From Phorcus lineatus (taxonomy: Eukaryota; Mollusca; Gastropoda; Trochida; Trochidae), in the NCBI GenBank assembly GCA_921293015.1, contig OV121097.1, forward strand, positions 29,361,429-29,425,428: a stretch of 64,000 bases of DNA. Direction: 5' to 3'. Position 1 is the first letter of the stretch. Each line of letters starts with the position of its first letter. Below, piece after piece: positions 25,010 to 56,102 of the stretch. Position numbers and translations under genes: made by a program. The notes beneath the pieces are model-generated. The model was not told the DNA's origin. It saw only the letters and a program-made list of their open reading frames with translations, and did no database searches.

Positions 25010-25280
25010 TCCGTCTTTGTGCGTTATAGGTTTTATTGAAATTGATATGGTTTCATAACCAGTACATTTTATAGATGGTTTAGACTTTAAACAACTCTGC
25101 GCTCTCTATCATGATTTTTTTCGACTAGTATTTGGACTGTTTTGGATCAATTTAAACGTCGAGATGTTTTGAGTAAGGGAGACAATTATGTGACATAGTT
25201 GTTTACTAGTGATTATTATGTGTGTATTGATACCACAGATATGTGTAATACGAATTACTTTTGAGAACTTGTAAATATAC

Positions 25281-25385
<105 letters not shown>

Positions 25386-26280
25386 ATTGATACCACAGCT
25401 ATATTACCATACCAGTTTTGCAAGAAATCTTCAAAATGAGAAACAATATTATATCAACTATACGTTTTGAATAAGTTAAGACAGCGAATAAGTTAAGAGA
25501 GCGAAAGTTGACATGCACATGCATGTAGAAAAAACCTCGAAATAATCTAACAAATATGTTTTAACAAAACCTATACATTCTAAGTTTGAAAATGCATTTT
25601 GTCAGATGTACAACTGCAAATCCGAAGTTCGTTTACATATATATGCGTATCCTGCTGCAAATAGCATTAACGTTTGGATGTCTTTGAGGCATCGTAGCAT
25701 TGCGAAAAAGAAACCGATAATGTTGAATTTAAACAAAAGTGAAATTCCAAAATAATTTAACGCAATCTTACATCATACCTTAAAGGTAACCAGATTAGAA
25801 AGCTCTATATTTTTTATGTATTTCAGTAAAATCACTTATAATTAATAACAAGTTTAAAGAATAAGTGATATTTGTTCCTTTGCACCTACTCAATGTGATT
25901 GTTTCGAATTTGTGTTAGAGAGTCGATATTTTAACATGCCAAACTATTGATTTTTTTTGCAAGAGAGATAAGACGAAGCCATAATAAGTTAAAAAATGGC
26001 TATTTTACTCATCTACAATGAGTGATTTATTGTCAGTTTTGCTTGATTTATTTCAATGACGTCAAAACAAAACCAAAATTACACGATATTTGCAGCACGA
26101 TACAGCGATAAATGAAAACGACATGCAGTTGTATATTTTTCTAAATGCCTGTCAAGAAAGCCTGGTTAAATTTTAAAAATCAATGTTAAAAATTATTATA
26201 TATGAACGATGAATAAAGGCAATGGCAATCATTTTCGTATGGGTTAATACCCGAGCTACGCCATTAGATGACGGGTGTAC
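25386..26280. other. Intergenic region between divergent first exons
   Basis: AT-rich, with no other exon or repeat recognised. Promoter elements of either gene may lie here; the only clear motifs are the two kB-type sites nearest the start codons. Confidence 0.4.
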
Positions 26281-26286
26281 GTGGAA

Positions 26287-26297
26287 GGGGATTTCCC
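26287..26297. promoter_or_regulatory. kB-type site upstream of the plus-strand start exon
   Basis: GGGGATTTCCC is a canonical kB 11-mer, 23 bases before the ATG at 26321. Confidence 0.5.
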
Positions 26298-26320
26298 TTC
26301 AACTGGTCCAAGCTGTCACA

Positions 26321-27163
26321 ATGGCGGAGGGTCAAATCTATGGACACGAAACAGACACCCTCAACAGAAGAGATCCGGACAAGTAAGACAATAAGTATTG
26401 ATGTCATTGTATTATTAGATTAAATACTATCAATTTATGCTTAGATTAACACTAAGTCTTGTTCGAAGTCATAGGTTCATGAAGCCTAGGAAGGAACTGC
26501 AATATCTTTCAATTATATTCCACCACTGGACTCAACACCTTCTCGTGGTGTGGTGGTTTGCGTGCTATGCCAGCGGGAGCTTACATGCTCCTAGTCGGGG
26601 CACCCACGCTGGACAGGTCGACGGGTAGAAGCCAGACTAAATTTGAGTCCTTCTAAAACCTGCTTCCTATCTCTCACATTGTGGCTACGCATGGCGGTGA
26701 AACCTGCGAGCATCGGCTTGAACTAGCGAACCATGGGTGATACTGCGCTAAAATTCATTTTACCATGGCACCCAAACCTACTGCAGACAAAGTTGCCGAG
26801 CCCCTGGCGGCATTCGAACCAAGGAACAAGCCGAACGCGCTAACGGTTGGTAATAGCAACGAAGCGTATACTCGTTTAAGTGGGTCCCGCTGTAGCGACC
26901 GGTGAGAGTTATCATTGCACGGCAAGCGCCGTGCTCTACTTTTTGTCTATTTTCTGTAGTACCATGGGGAAATTGAGTAATGCTTGAACAGTAATGTAGT
27001 ATCTTGCATATGTATCTTGCATATGAAACGACATTCTTTAAACAGTTTACTAATTTCAATTTTTAAAATTTGTTGTAGGCGAACATTATACAAACAAGTG
27101 TTTAATCAAGTTAAAAGTGTCAACTTTATAGAAACATTTATGAAACATTATTGTTTGAAATGA
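26321..27163 (+). CDS. Divergent gene, first exon and doubtful second exon
   Basis: Exon 1 (26321-26382) starts in a gtcacaATGG context and encodes MAEGQIYGHETDTLNRRDPD plus AA, with donor GTAAGACA. The start MAEGQ and the phase-2 end match exon 1 of the minus-strand gene (MADGQ), suggesting a divergent paralogue pair. A possible next exon opens at 27079 after ttgttgtag; it joins in phase (AA|G) and runs R-T-L-Y-K-Q-V-F-N-Q-V-K to TGA at 27163. That would give a protein of only 48 residues. The second exon is weak: 27 open codons can arise by chance. A RHIM-like exon was looked for downstream and not found. Confidence 0.35.
26529..26660 (+). repeat. SINE of a second type, partial
   Basis: The stretch gtggtttgcgtgctatgcc...gtcgacgggtagaagcc...aaatttgagtc...aaacctgctt is also found inverted at 59840-60125. 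It is directly joined to the inverted SINE at 26660. Confidence 0.5.
26660..26852 (-). repeat. tRNA-derived SINE, inverted
   Basis: Reverse complement of the SINE at 21895-22158, including a mutated B box (ggttcgaatgcc), the A-box region (gttagcgcgttcgg) and the ccatggttcgctagttc body. Confidence 0.7.
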
Positions 27164-27559
27164 CTGCTCCTTTGGTGTCGTGTTCAAGAATGCGAGGTTT
27201 AGCAAGGCGGCCCTATCACTGTAATAAGCACTGTCGTACTTTGGAGCCTTATGCGCCTCGCATAAGCGAAGCGCTCTTGAACGCGCTAGAGAAAATATAG
27301 GTCAGGTCACTAGATAAGCCCCAGGCAGCTAGCTGCCTCTGTCCATCGGAACTGCCTACGTGACTTTTTTCACATGGCTTATCAGTGAAGAGAGGAGCTG
27401 ACCGGAATGTTTTGGTTTGCCGATACGATGTAAACATGGGTGAGTTTTTTAAAACGAAATTGGATTTATTAGTAACACATCAATTACTGTCTTTATGAAT
27501 GTGAATCAATAAGACATTAATTATGATTTATTTATAAATGAAAAACGATTTTACATTAT
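27164..27559. other. Spacer, no gene seen
   Basis: It contains ggcgcctcgcataagc-like GC-richer sequence near 27240-27330 and an ATGGGTGAGT near 27435 that could not be joined to a further exon. Confidence 0.35.
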
Positions 27560-28270
27560 TATTAATATATACTTTCATTCTTTTCTGGCATGAAGAAAAT
27601 CATAATGACACAATTACATTCCGATGTGCCAAAATCACATACATTTTGTTTGTTATTTCCTCCCACATGTGAAATGCAACATGACCAGAGGTAAACTTTG
27701 TGTTGACTTAACAATTTGTTAAACTTGATATTTGTTATTACATCACTCTCTACCTCCATCTTTCCATTTTCTTGTGTTAAATCATTAACTGTCCCATATA
27801 TTGTGTTTGATTTGTGCGTATCTGATGCAACAAGACAATTGAACTTTGTTTGAACAATTTATTACATTACAGACTTCCAATTTCTTTAGTTGTTACTATC
27901 AGCTTCATATTTTCATGTGCTAAATCAGTTTTGGTCCCACATATTTTGCATATTTGATTTGTGCGCATATGATGCAACTAGACATTCATGTTAATACTAC
28001 CTTCAATTTCCATGTGCCAAACCACAAACTCTCCCATAGACTTTACAAACTACTTTTGTGTACATCAGATGCAACTAGACAAAATAACAATTTGTTAATA
28101 CATTAAAAAGTTGTCATAACATCAGTATTTACTGACATCATTCAATTTTCATGTGTCAAACCAGAAACTGTCCCATAGATTCTTTTACTTTTATTTGTGT
28201 ACATAAGAAGTCTGTAACTGTGCAAAAAGTACTTAGTCTCAACAATTTGTTAGTAGATTAGATATGTTAA
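27560..28270. repeat. Degenerate tandem repeat, about five ~130-bp units
   Basis: Units repeat ttttcatgtg-caaa, aaactgtcccata, ttttgtgtacat, gatgcaactagacaa and caatttgtta, with many changes. Read on the minus strand, a C-C-I-(S/R) motif followed by about ten residues and (V/I)-(C/W)-D recurs in two or three units. The reading frame is broken in most units, so it may derive from a repeated coding unit that has decayed. Confidence 0.5.
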
Positions 28271-30440
28271 AACTGTTAACTTTGGAGTAAAAAATGGAAG
28301 AAGCATTTAATTGACCATTGAGCCTTAAAAACTGTTACATAAAATCATATACGTTACAACTTACCTTGTTTCTTCTGCCTAACAAAGTAAAGTATCGATC
28401 CAGTATGTTATGCTTGAATGATCTTCCAATAAATGGTAAAAAAATTAAATTATGAGTTTTTCCTTTTTTAACAGGTTAAGATGATGCTTTCGTCAAAAAC
28501 AACCATCATCTTAAGGGGACATTTCCCTTGTTAATATTTGTGGAAACGACTTTTAAGGAGTACGTTCCATTCCAGAAATATACCTCATTAATGCATGCTT
28601 AATTATGTTAAGGTACATGTTTCGTATTATTATAATTATTATTATTAAGTTTATTTCTACTATACAAAACTTTTATATCTGCCCCTTTAAATATACCATT
28701 GCAATTGATAGTTCCGAAAAATGATACACCATATCTCATGTTTCCAGTTCAAAAATGTTTTCAAGGCGCCGTGTTGATCTGTAACATCAATGTTTTCTTG
28801 TAGCAACTCTTTCGTTGATATTACACAGCATAGACATGATTGGGTCATACACTTAAACTCCCCACTGTGCTGTTTCATATCTAAGCGTTTCGTGCCTTTA
28901 TCAATACTTCATGTAGATCCGTGAGCTCTAACTAGAGCAAGCTGACCCAGCCTTAAAATGAGGCACAGGATACTATCAAAATATCTCGCTCGTAGATAAG
29001 CTGGCTATGTAATCATACCATTTTGTCATTTTCATCTAAGGTAAGCTGTGCACAAAACGGATAGATTATAGACAGTTGAAAGCGGCTGAACTATTATTAT
29101 GTGCAGCTGTTGCATTTACCTAAACTCTGAACTGAGAACAACGATATCGTAGTACATGCCGATTAATTGTAACGTAACATTAAATACCTCCGGTCTTTAA
29201 AAATCTACTTTACTACCTGAATACGTAAATATTCATGAAATTACATTCCATTAATTTACTACTAGGTATCCGCGAACCAAAAGAGGTACGCACATCCTTA
29301 CCTCATAGATTTGTGCTTCGGGACTGTATATAGAGTTACAAAATAATTTTATTTTCAATATTTAAACATTTTGATGGTCCTGGATTACTTTAACAGCTTT
29401 TATCCCTTGGGACGAGATTGTTTTGCATCAGGTGAAGTTGTTTTATAAGTGCGTTGTATGAGCCTTTATAAGATTGAGGAACATGTACATATACCCCAGA
29501 TAATCGAAGATGCATAAAAGCATAGGTAAAGTGATTATTTATTATTTGCGTTGCAACGCTATAGCTCCCCCCAACGAGCTGTCTCGCAATCGCTTATTCC
29601 TCATTTCGTAACCTAAATACATATGTTAATTGTTATGCACAGTTGCTTTGATATCATCGTTCAAAAACACACTATTTTCACAAATAAAGGCGAAACATTA
29701 TACAACTATAGATAAATTCGGAAATAAACGTTTTTGTTATCGAAATAATATCAGAAGAAACGAAAAACTCTTTTTTAATCACCTATACCGACGAAACTAG
29801 ACTTATGTGACCCGTTAGGGGTAAAAATCCCAACACATACTATTGCATACTAAAAGGAAGCACTTATCTTTTAAGGTGTTCACTGTGTTTATCAGCGTGA
29901 GTTTTATTGTGTGCTTGAGACGCAGGGTGTGGTGGCATGTTTACACGTATCAATTACCTTGAAGAATTGGATTGGTAAACAAGTTATTTTTAATATCATT
30001 TCAACCATTAGCGGTTTGTATAGTGTATGAAAGAAGGTCTAGCATAAACATTATACGCCTCTACTCAGGTAATTAATATATCGGGTTATATGTTTGAAGT
30101 ACTTAAGATAATTTAATCTTAAAACAGTTTCGATTTGATGCTGAATAAATGCCATTCGTTTTCAAATGAATATGAGAATAGAGTTTAATACGATGACATA
30201 CAGATTGATTCCATGATATTGCAATTTCGCTTTTGAATGACCATTATGATTTAAAAGAGCTCTAACATTTACAGGCAGACATTTTATTCAGTAAAAGGCC
30301 ACTGGCCAATAATACAGTCATAAGCAGGTAAATATTGCATGAGCGCTATAGAAAATCACTAGAATTTCTTATTTCCTAACGTGACATAAGAATATATATA
30401 AAGTGTTAATTACATCTTTATCTGTTGATGACATAAGATT
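28271..30440. other. Spacer, nothing recognised
   Basis: AT-rich sequence with a short ATT run near 28630. No splice-flanked exon, RNA gene or terminal repeats were seen. Confidence 0.4.
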
Positions 30441-30449
30441 AACAAAAGT

Positions 30450-30946
30450 TTATTGTGAAATTTGATGTTTAAGATATTTTTCAAAAAATATTTTCCTTAT
30501 ATCCGAATAGGCTTTACAGTAGAGTATCGCATGTATTTCATCTTCAATTAAATTAAGATTAGACTTATCACAAATAGGGCAAAATCTTAAATCATAGGGG
30601 ACACTGTTATATCTACCAGTCTCTGAAGCAAGCTTAAAATTCCACACCTAAAATTTGACAAACAATTTCTTAAATGAGAAGGGATATCTAATCTTAGATA
30701 TGTTTCAACATTCAGGAGAGACCTGAAGAGTTTATAATTAAAACACATAGTTGTATTTTGGAGAGATGAATGCCAAACCTGTGAGAGATTTTTAGAAAAC
30801 CTTTGTTTAAAGACAGAAATAAACCCATTAATATCTCCAATATACTGGGAAATCCAAACAAAACCAAACCCAAATTTAGATAAAACAATTTTGATATGAG
30901 ATGCCCATGTAATGCGACTAGATTCATCCAGAGACTTTATAATCAA
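30450..30946 (-). pseudogene. LINE ORF2 C-terminal fragment, frameshifted
   Basis: The upstream part (30946 to ~30640) reads G-F-G-F-V-W-I-S-Q-Y-I-G-D-I-N-G-F, an L-N-V-E-T-Y-L segment, then L-S-N-F-R-C-G. A frame change near 30640 leads to E-T-G-R-Y-N, then R-F-C-P-I-C-D, E-D-E-I-H-A-I-L-Y-C and Y-S-D-I-R-K. This order is the usual C-terminal end of lophotrochozoan non-LTR reverse transcriptases. No RT or endonuclease domain is present, so it is a 5'-truncated dead copy. Confidence 0.75.
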
Positions 30947-31134
30947 ATCAAAAATGATGAGATAAGCTATGGCTTGGAAGAGTTAAATAAAATGAATAAT
31001 ATGAATAAAATGTCTGTTTGTCTAAAATTTAAGAAATTCAAACATGTCAATGCTCAATATCTAAGAATGAGTACTTTTGTTCTTCCTTATAACATTGGTA
31101 TATTGGGGATCGCACTATCTACAAAATAAAAATT

Positions 31135-31215
31135 CAATGTACTGTTTTGGGATTCGAACCCACACCGTCAGAGTTAGGCAACACCACCAGGTCTGTCTGT
31201 ACCAGCAGCATAACA
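31135..31215 (-). repeat. tRNA-like fragment (B box), SINE remnant
   Basis: On the minus strand gtgggttcgaatccc is a perfect B box, preceded by ctggtggtgttgcctaactctg as a weak A box. No cloverleaf with a paired acceptor stem could be drawn, so it is called a SINE remnant rather than a tRNA. Confidence 0.4.
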
Positions 31216-33130
31216 ACTCACCAAGCACGCCTCGCTTTTTAAAAACATGTGGTAAATTTAAGGTTGTACATTACTGAAACATGTACAACGGTGCTCTTCG
31301 AATATGAAGTATATAAGTATAGAATATAGAATGATATTGAATATAGATAAAAAGAGGAATTTTCAACATACGATCAATAATGATGTCATCTTTAAAATAA
31401 TCTCACCAATAGATGTTCAAAATGTTGCTCCACTAAGTAAAGGATAATGCAACACATTTTTATATTATCTTAAAGAGATTTTCTTTTTCACTTAAATTTT
31501 ATTTTCAGATTGAGATGTTTGAAAGCATCTTGCATACGACACACCTGAAAAACCAATCCCTTAAACATTTCTAGAATATGATTATGACAGAAGGCATAAC
31601 CATGAGATGAAAAGTCAATTATTTATTTGATTCAGTCTGAGCTACAAAATTGTACATTTTTTTTGTCAATTAAGAATTTAAACAAAAAATGAATTATACG
31701 TTTATTTTTTTTATACATTTGAAAGCCATCATATATGCAGTAAGAGTAAACAAGTTCGAAACTGAACCATATGCAGATCTTTAATGTTATTGCACAGCTT
31801 AAGTTCATCTATGCATTCTCTGAACTATGTCACAAAATATTTATTCGTAAGAACCATTAAAGAATGACATAAATCACATTTTACCTCTGCGTCGCTAACG
31901 GTTATCTATTCTTGGAAATTTGAAAAGTTCCACCCGACACGTGATGTCGAAAGACTCATTTGGAACGCATTTTCCGGTTTTTAGACATTTATATAAATAA
32001 TGAAACGGTTATGGTATCATAGTACACGGAATTTGTCCAACTTTAATGCAATAGATTAGAAAGAAAACTATTAGTGCACAAAGGTTATGATAACTGGTAT
32101 CCAAATTAAGTTAACTATTTACATTATAACATCACGAGTTATGATTAGAGACTTTTAGACAGTCTATGAATAAGCTAGGTCACGTGACATCCGTGTGACC
32201 TTTGAGTGCAGTATAAGGTCATCTGTCGCTGTTCCCTTGTAAATAATGTCTCGCAAGTAATACGCATTTCCGATTTGTTCACGTAAGCAGGAGACGAGCT
32301 AGTGCAATCACGAAACGCGGATGTTATTTTGAAATTGGATATAGTTATGATGTCACAAATAAACAGATCCTATTTCATAAACAAGTAAACACTTGAAAAG
32401 ATATTTACTAAACAAAATTGAATCAAAAAGAATGACTCCGATTTCACTATGTACGCTTTATGAAGAAATGATTCAGTTGCGGATCCAAGGACCCCCCCCC
32501 CCCCTTTTGAAAAATCAATTATAGATTTAAGTCAATGAAATTCATATAAAACGGAAACGGAACAATACCCCCCGGCCCCCCCCCCCCCCCCCTTTAAAAA
32601 AAGATACACCTCATAGGGAGAATGATACACAAGTATAAAATATACCATATACCATACACCATCATTTCAGTGTACAAGACATAAAGCCATTATTATTAAA
32701 GCAAAGTATGTCTGTGGTGTCTAAGCAAAAAGAACAATCAGATCATGCAATTTATTTTCAGGCATATATTAATTTAGTGTCATTTTTATGATGACTTAGT
32801 GTCACTCACAGTAATAAGTATGATGTGACAACAATAAAAGGAAATCGACATTAAACATAAACACAATTGGCTTTATTTTGGTTAACAATATATTCATATG
32901 CAATTGGTAACACAATTCAAACAACATAAAAGAAAATGATTAAAGCGATTATTAATAGAATAACTTTTTTAATGATTACACAACAAACAACACAACATTA
33001 GTCTGATCACAGAAACAGGGATGATTGTCTTCAATGGAAATATTTAAATGAGTGTCGCAATCCAGGATGTAGCCAATCAGAACGCTCCCTGCTGAGTTGA
33101 AAGGTAACGTCACAACCCGGATCATCATAG
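31216..33130. other. Upstream region of the cysteine-rich gene, poly-C tracts
   Basis: Mostly AT-rich and unassigned. Two long C tracts occur at about 32490-32504 and 32566-32592. No exon was found on either strand. Confidence 0.4.
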
Positions 33131-33138
33131 CTATATAG
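33131..33138 (+). promoter_or_regulatory. Possible TATA box of the cysteine-rich gene
   Basis: CTATATAG lies ~50 bases upstream of the first ATG (33183). The transcription start is not known, so the 5'UTR would have to be very short. Confidence 0.3.
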
Positions 33139-33182
33139 ATACCAGGTGAATTGAGATAATTATATCTAGTTTGACACTGTTT

Positions 33183-50375
<17,193 letters not shown>

Positions 50376-50885
50376 CTGATATTCTTCTACTGATGATCTC
50401 ATTTACAATTCCACTTTGATGCATTTTATGGTGCTATTACTGATGTATCTATTTAGGTGCGAGTTCTCATACGTTTTTGTCTTTTTTAATTTGTATTTTG
50501 CCCTTTCTACTTTCTAGTTTAAATTTCATTGATTGTAAAATTAGCCAGCTTTATGAATTGATTATTCAAGAAAACTAAGTTTTCAACGTTGATTTAAATT
50601 TTGCTTAGGATTCAAACAATGTTGTTTTCCAATTGAGAATATTTGACGTTAACATGTTTGGTATTATACAGTATTATTATCAAAGCTGCATGTATATGTT
50701 GTATGTGATGTATACAAGTTTATTTAGATTTCTATATATGTATGTTAAAATTACATGTTTTGATCTTAATATTGTTCCAAAATCAATGTTGCTCAAGTGC
50801 CTTTTACTGCCTTTACACAGTATTAATGGACAAAGTGATAGCATGAAGGATAAGATTAATTTACAAATAATTTTATTTGCGCCAT

Positions 50886-50939
50886 AATAAACTTTATTTC
50901 CATGTTTTATTTGTTCCTGTACGGAATAATTTCAATAAA
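50886..50939 (+). terminator. Polyadenylation signals of the cysteine-rich gene
   Basis: AATAAA at 50886-50891 and again at 50934-50939, about 510-560 bases after the stop. Confidence 0.5.
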
Positions 50940-51017
50940 ATCATCAAAAACGTATTTGCAAGAGTTGTTATCATTAAGAGAAGATTTAAATCATGAATAG
51001 ATTGGTGTCTTAAAAAC

Positions 51018-51230
51018 TCCACGGTGGTGTAATGGTCAGCGTGCTTGCCTCCACGCCTAATTACCGGGTTCTATAGCTAATCCCGATGGAGACATCAACG
51101 TGTCTGTCCAGGGTCTCAAGCAGTGTTGTCTTTGCAAGGCACTTTATTTCCATTGCACTCAGTTCATTCAGCTGGAAGCAGTAGTAACGGATGTTGATGA
51201 CTTCATATAGCGCTTAAAAGTTGTATTACC
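51018..51230 (+). repeat. tRNA-derived SINE of a third type
   Basis: Head: ccacggtggtgtaatggtcagcg (A box), then ccgggttctatagctaatcc, a B box interrupted by an insertion. The body contains ccagggtctcaagcag and gcaaggcactttatttc, a motif common in SINEs of marine invertebrates. Confidence 0.65.
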
Positions 51231-52920
51231 TTCAAGGTAAAATAGGTAAAGCTTTGAGCATGTGCATGCTTGGTAGATGGATATATGCCTGTTGTAAGCA
51301 ACTTGATATTGTTATTACCGGACACACAATCACCGGACTACGTCATAGAAATCAACAATGGGTCAACGATGCAATAGTTTATTTTATTGTTCAATTTATA
51401 CAGATCTGCTAAAAGTAAATACAATGTATGTAATCAGCATTTAGTAATAATTACATCAAACAATATTCTATAACCATATGAAAACAAGTTCATAATAATC
51501 GAATAGACAATTTATATACTCAATGAGACACAATGCATGTAAGTACGAATCACAAGTATTAAGTCCTCCATTGGGACGATCACGAGAGTACTCCTATCAT
51601 GAGAGAACTACGATCATGAGAGAAAAACGGTTAGATGGTAGTCAGGACAAAATGGGACTCATATTTTGCAGTATTAGTCTCTATAATTAATTTGATTAAT
51701 ATCTTTTCAGTGAAATAAACTAGAAAAAAAACTATAGTGATGACATTTTATTTTTTCAATGTCACCAGTGGAGATAAAATATATTTTCCTCACCCAAACC
51801 GGAATGACCTTCCACTATGTCAACATTCAGTGTTACATGTAATCAATGTAATGATCACGGATAAATGTAATACTTGATGGATTTCTTATAACAGTTTTAT
51901 TTCATCCTGTTTTTATTGTCTTTCGACGCTTTCTACATGTTAAGCCTGTTACATACAAAAAACATCGTAAACATAGGAACATATATTCTTTTTAAACTCT
52001 GTGTTGCTTTAAGTTTACATCGCTGATGATGATTTTTATTTTAAGTTCAACTAATAAACACCACTTTGCATCACGTATCGCTTAATAGAAGTACTTTCTC
52101 TTAACATCTAAAGATTATATAACATTTTCAATAAAGAAACGTTTAAATTTATTGGTGAAAAAATACTCTTTTTATTTTAAGGGTTTATCATATTCCTTTG
52201 TGGTCAATGTATAAAAAATGCATAAACGTCTTTGCTCAAAAGTTGCATTCGATTTGTTGGAGTCATGTTTGAGCGTGAAAAAACTTTCATTAAAATGACT
52301 TACCAAATCCTAAATTGTCAATGGATGTTTTTTCTTAATGGAAGAAGAGTAAAACATGATTTATACGAATGAATGGTTCAATATAATTCGAATATGATAG
52401 TTAAATCTTTAGGAAAACTCGAATCATTTGGCACTGATTCAGACTTTCAAAAGGAAACGTTCGAGTCCTTTGGTACTTTCTAACGGTACCAGATTCAAAC
52501 TCAGAATTATATCAACCAAAAGCTGTCCATTAAAAAGGTTAAGCAAAAAAGTAATGTCAAAAGCAAATTTATGACGACACAAACAGTAATGATTACAAGA
52601 AAATGAATAGCATAGTAAAACGATAATAAAGCTTTTAGTTCAAAGAAACACTTTGATTTGCACGTCTTGATGTTATACCATTTCCACCATTTGGCACTCT
52701 GTTTGTTGATTTTACTATTCAATCCTTTCGAAACTGTCGGTTCAATTTTGTTCACTATAAACTTATATATATATATATATACTCTTGTACATAACATACT
52801 TGAAAAAATTATGTGGAATTCCAGTGAAGACACTTGAAATAAGATATCCTTGTGCAAACGAACAGTTTAGTTTCCTGTCTGTACATTTGCAGTATAAGAC
52901 ACTTTATAAACCATAATTTC
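51231..52920. other. Intergenic spacer between convergent genes
   Basis: AT-rich. A short TA run lies at ~52768-52783. No exon was found; the minus-strand ORF at 52507-52857 has no splice or protein-family support. Confidence 0.4.
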
Positions 52921-52923
52921 TGT

Positions 52924-52929
52924 TTTATT
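52924..52929 (-). terminator. Polyadenylation signal of the FAM234-like gene
   Basis: AATAAA on the minus strand, 75 bases after the stop codon at 53004. Confidence 0.5.
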
Positions 52930-53003
52930 CGTGTATACATAAATAATGACATGTTTCATATTTCACGAATAATTAAAGAATACTAAGTATCAGAACGCAA
53001 CGT

Positions 53004-55928
53004 TCAGTTTCGTGTGTACACACTCGATTTTTCTGATCCAAGGTATTGAAGCCAAGGTTGGGATTCCAAGGGAGAGAACTCTGGGTTGTCACGAGAACTT
53101 CCTGTTCCGATACCCTTAATGGTGGTTCTCGATATGATTGTGGTGAACTTCATGGTCACATAGTCATATCGAGTGTCTCTCAGTCTTCCCTCAAGAACTC
53201 CCACGTTTATCAGGTCAAGAATGCCATCGTTGTCAACGTCAGTAACTGCATCTGAAATAGTAGATTATAATTGATGAATTTGAAAAAAATTTGAATGTGG
53301 CAAAACAAGTTTCAACTTTGAAAAGGACACAGAAGTAGCTAATATCATTAAATCCTACGCTAACTTCTGTTTTAATCCAGGAATTTCTCGAGCTTAATTC
53401 CGGCATATTCCGCTATCGGCCAAAAATTGTAACAGAAATTTTCTGCACAATTTCCGCAAATGAAATATGCAATCGAATAAATAGTAGCTTCCCTGAAGCA
53501 AAGGGATATGACTGTGGTTATGCGTTTATCTTTATTGATAGCACAAGCGATACATTAAGTCATGCTTGCCATTTCTTGTCCGAAATAGAACAGAAAATGT
53601 ACAAAACCAAAAATAATGAAAGCCCTTTGAAGCACATTCTCAACCCACAGTCATTGACTTGGAGTTAATGTTTGCTAAATAGTTCATTTCTGTCCGAAAC
53701 CCGGGAAATGTTCGTATTTGGACACATGTTGGTAAAAGAATTTATGACGGCGCTACCTCTGTGGGGAAGGAATGTTTGCAGCGTTCATTGGTTATTCCTT
53801 CTTTGCAGTATTTCCTGGAATTGTATCCCTGCATCAGCTTCAAGTTCCTAAACCATAACACCAACTGGGCTTTTCAACATAAACCTCAAAATTGATATTT
53901 CTTTTTGATATAGTAGTGTGATCCACAAGCGCCCGTATAAATTTTATGTGTCACTATAATACCCATATGTAGGTCTGTTAAGAACTTTATAACAGATCGC
54001 ACTGGTAAAAAAGGCGAGGGCCGTAATGAGAACTTCGTCCGTTCTAAACAGACAGATTTGCTGTCTTCAACGGAAGTATTAACAGCCGACTCACCTTTAT
54101 TCCTTATACATATGAGTCGTATATTGAGTCCACAAATTGAAATGAATACGCTTGTGGTATGACTGGACTCTTACCTGTAGCTCTCGACTCCGGCACCATC
54201 GTCGAACACATCTTCCCCATCCCGGTCCGAGCGTTGATTGGGATACAGCTGTTGCCAGATGCACTTTGAGTCACCTCTGAAAGAATCGGATAATCGCGCA
54301 GTTGTGACTGGGGCAGCGGTATGACAAAAGTTCAGCTAAAGTCATTCCTTAATAGATTTCGATACAAGAGAAAGGTCAAGATTTTAGCCAATGGGTAAAG
54401 ATAATAAATGAATTCATTCAGGTAATGCCGTATTTCCCTTTCTTCAAAAGTTGCTTTTCAGGGGTGCTTAGTCCTTAAACAGAGCGAATTGGAATGATTT
54501 GCATGGTTGTTTGATCACCTGGCGGATCATCCTATCATTGTAGTGATTTGTTAGGTCATGGACTACAGGGAGAGTGTTTTGATTTCTTGTGCTCCTTATT
54601 CGATGTTGACACCTACCATACTCAAACGTCTCCACTGATGTCCGATGCAGTGCTGTAAGGTTTTGTGCACTGTCTCTGTTAAGAATGTACACCTGTTCCC
54701 GAAAGTTCGACAGATCCTTCTCACAGGTCACGTGATCCATCTTGTACTCATTTTCCAGGAACTCACCTACATTACAACACAGTTGTCATTAGGCGCAGAA
54801 GCTTATGATAAAAAAAGTATTAAATACTGCTATTAACTAAGGAAGAAATTTTGAACGTTTTCCCAAAATTCATCCTGATACATCAGCGTATTTGTCATCG
54901 CCTAGCTCCATTATATACCCTGATATCCTTCGGCCTAAAAAGCTCGTTTAGCTAAATATAGCAAGGCAATGAAATGACTCGCATTCAGCAATAGCGGAAC
55001 CACCCGGATGAGAATTAAAACAAATGTCAATGTAGGCTATAAATAGCCATTAGTAACCAGCCGTAAGCGATACGAGCGTTTTAGGCCGAAGGATATCAGG
55101 GTATAATGATGGCGCTAAGCGGAGACAAATACGCTGATGTAGCAGGATGCCCAAGAGTTAACATAAATTAGACTTTACATAGTTAATCCACATTAGTTAA
55201 CTGTCTTTATTAACTTTATATAGGAGTGAAGCGTATCGAGGACCTTGTTTTCTGATAGTTCGCAATGAATAGCGTACTGAACAAATTTTCCATTGTCTGA
55301 CTGGTTACATTTTCATGATTGCTGTAGAAAGGCAATTCATAATCGGAGTGTGATCATTAGAAGACATAAGCTCGATTTTACCTTGAAAATCCATCAAGAC
55401 AGACTAAATTTATAATTATTTAAAACTGCGAGGAACAGGTGATATATTTGAAATGTTAACAATAATATTATACTATAGTAATGTAATGTAATTAAATGTA
55501 ATGGAAAGAAATGTAATGGAAAGCATTTCCTGCACTGACCGTAAATAAACTGATACTCACAAGATGCCTGGTTTTCTGGTTCGCTTGTTGCGTCTCGTTT
55601 GGAAATCTGGGAATTATAAAAATCAATTTTGTATATTTTAATATAATTATAACAATGTATTCGTATTGAGCTTTGAATGAAATCAAGGAAAACCTCTTGC
55701 CAAGAGGTTACAATATGGTTAATACGTGTTTTCAAGGGAGTGACTGATTAAATATTTTTCAGAGCGTGTCGTAGATACATGATCAGAATTACAACTACAA
55801 CACGGTACCACAAGCCCTCGGATCATTAAAAAAAAATAAAAAAATAAATTAAAAAATTTTAATTTAAACTTTTAATTTTTCTACATTGCTGTACCATTTT
55901 TCATTTCACTCAAAGACAAACAATAATG

Positions 55929-56018
<90 letters not shown>

Positions 56019-56061
56019 TAATGATGATGATGATGATGATAATAATAATAATAATAATAAC

Positions 56062-56102
<41 letters not shown>

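Noticed and set aside
28499..28515. GGGGACATTTCCC as a third kB site
   Set aside because: Spacing between the half-sites is two bases too long for the consensus and no start exon lies nearby.
31135..31215. Possible tRNA gene on the minus strand
   Set aside because: The B box is perfect but no cloverleaf acceptor stem or anticodon arm can be paired; more likely a SINE remnant.
52507..52857. 116-codon minus-strand ORF
   Set aside because: Hydrophobic AT-rich translation with no family motif, splice sites or start context.
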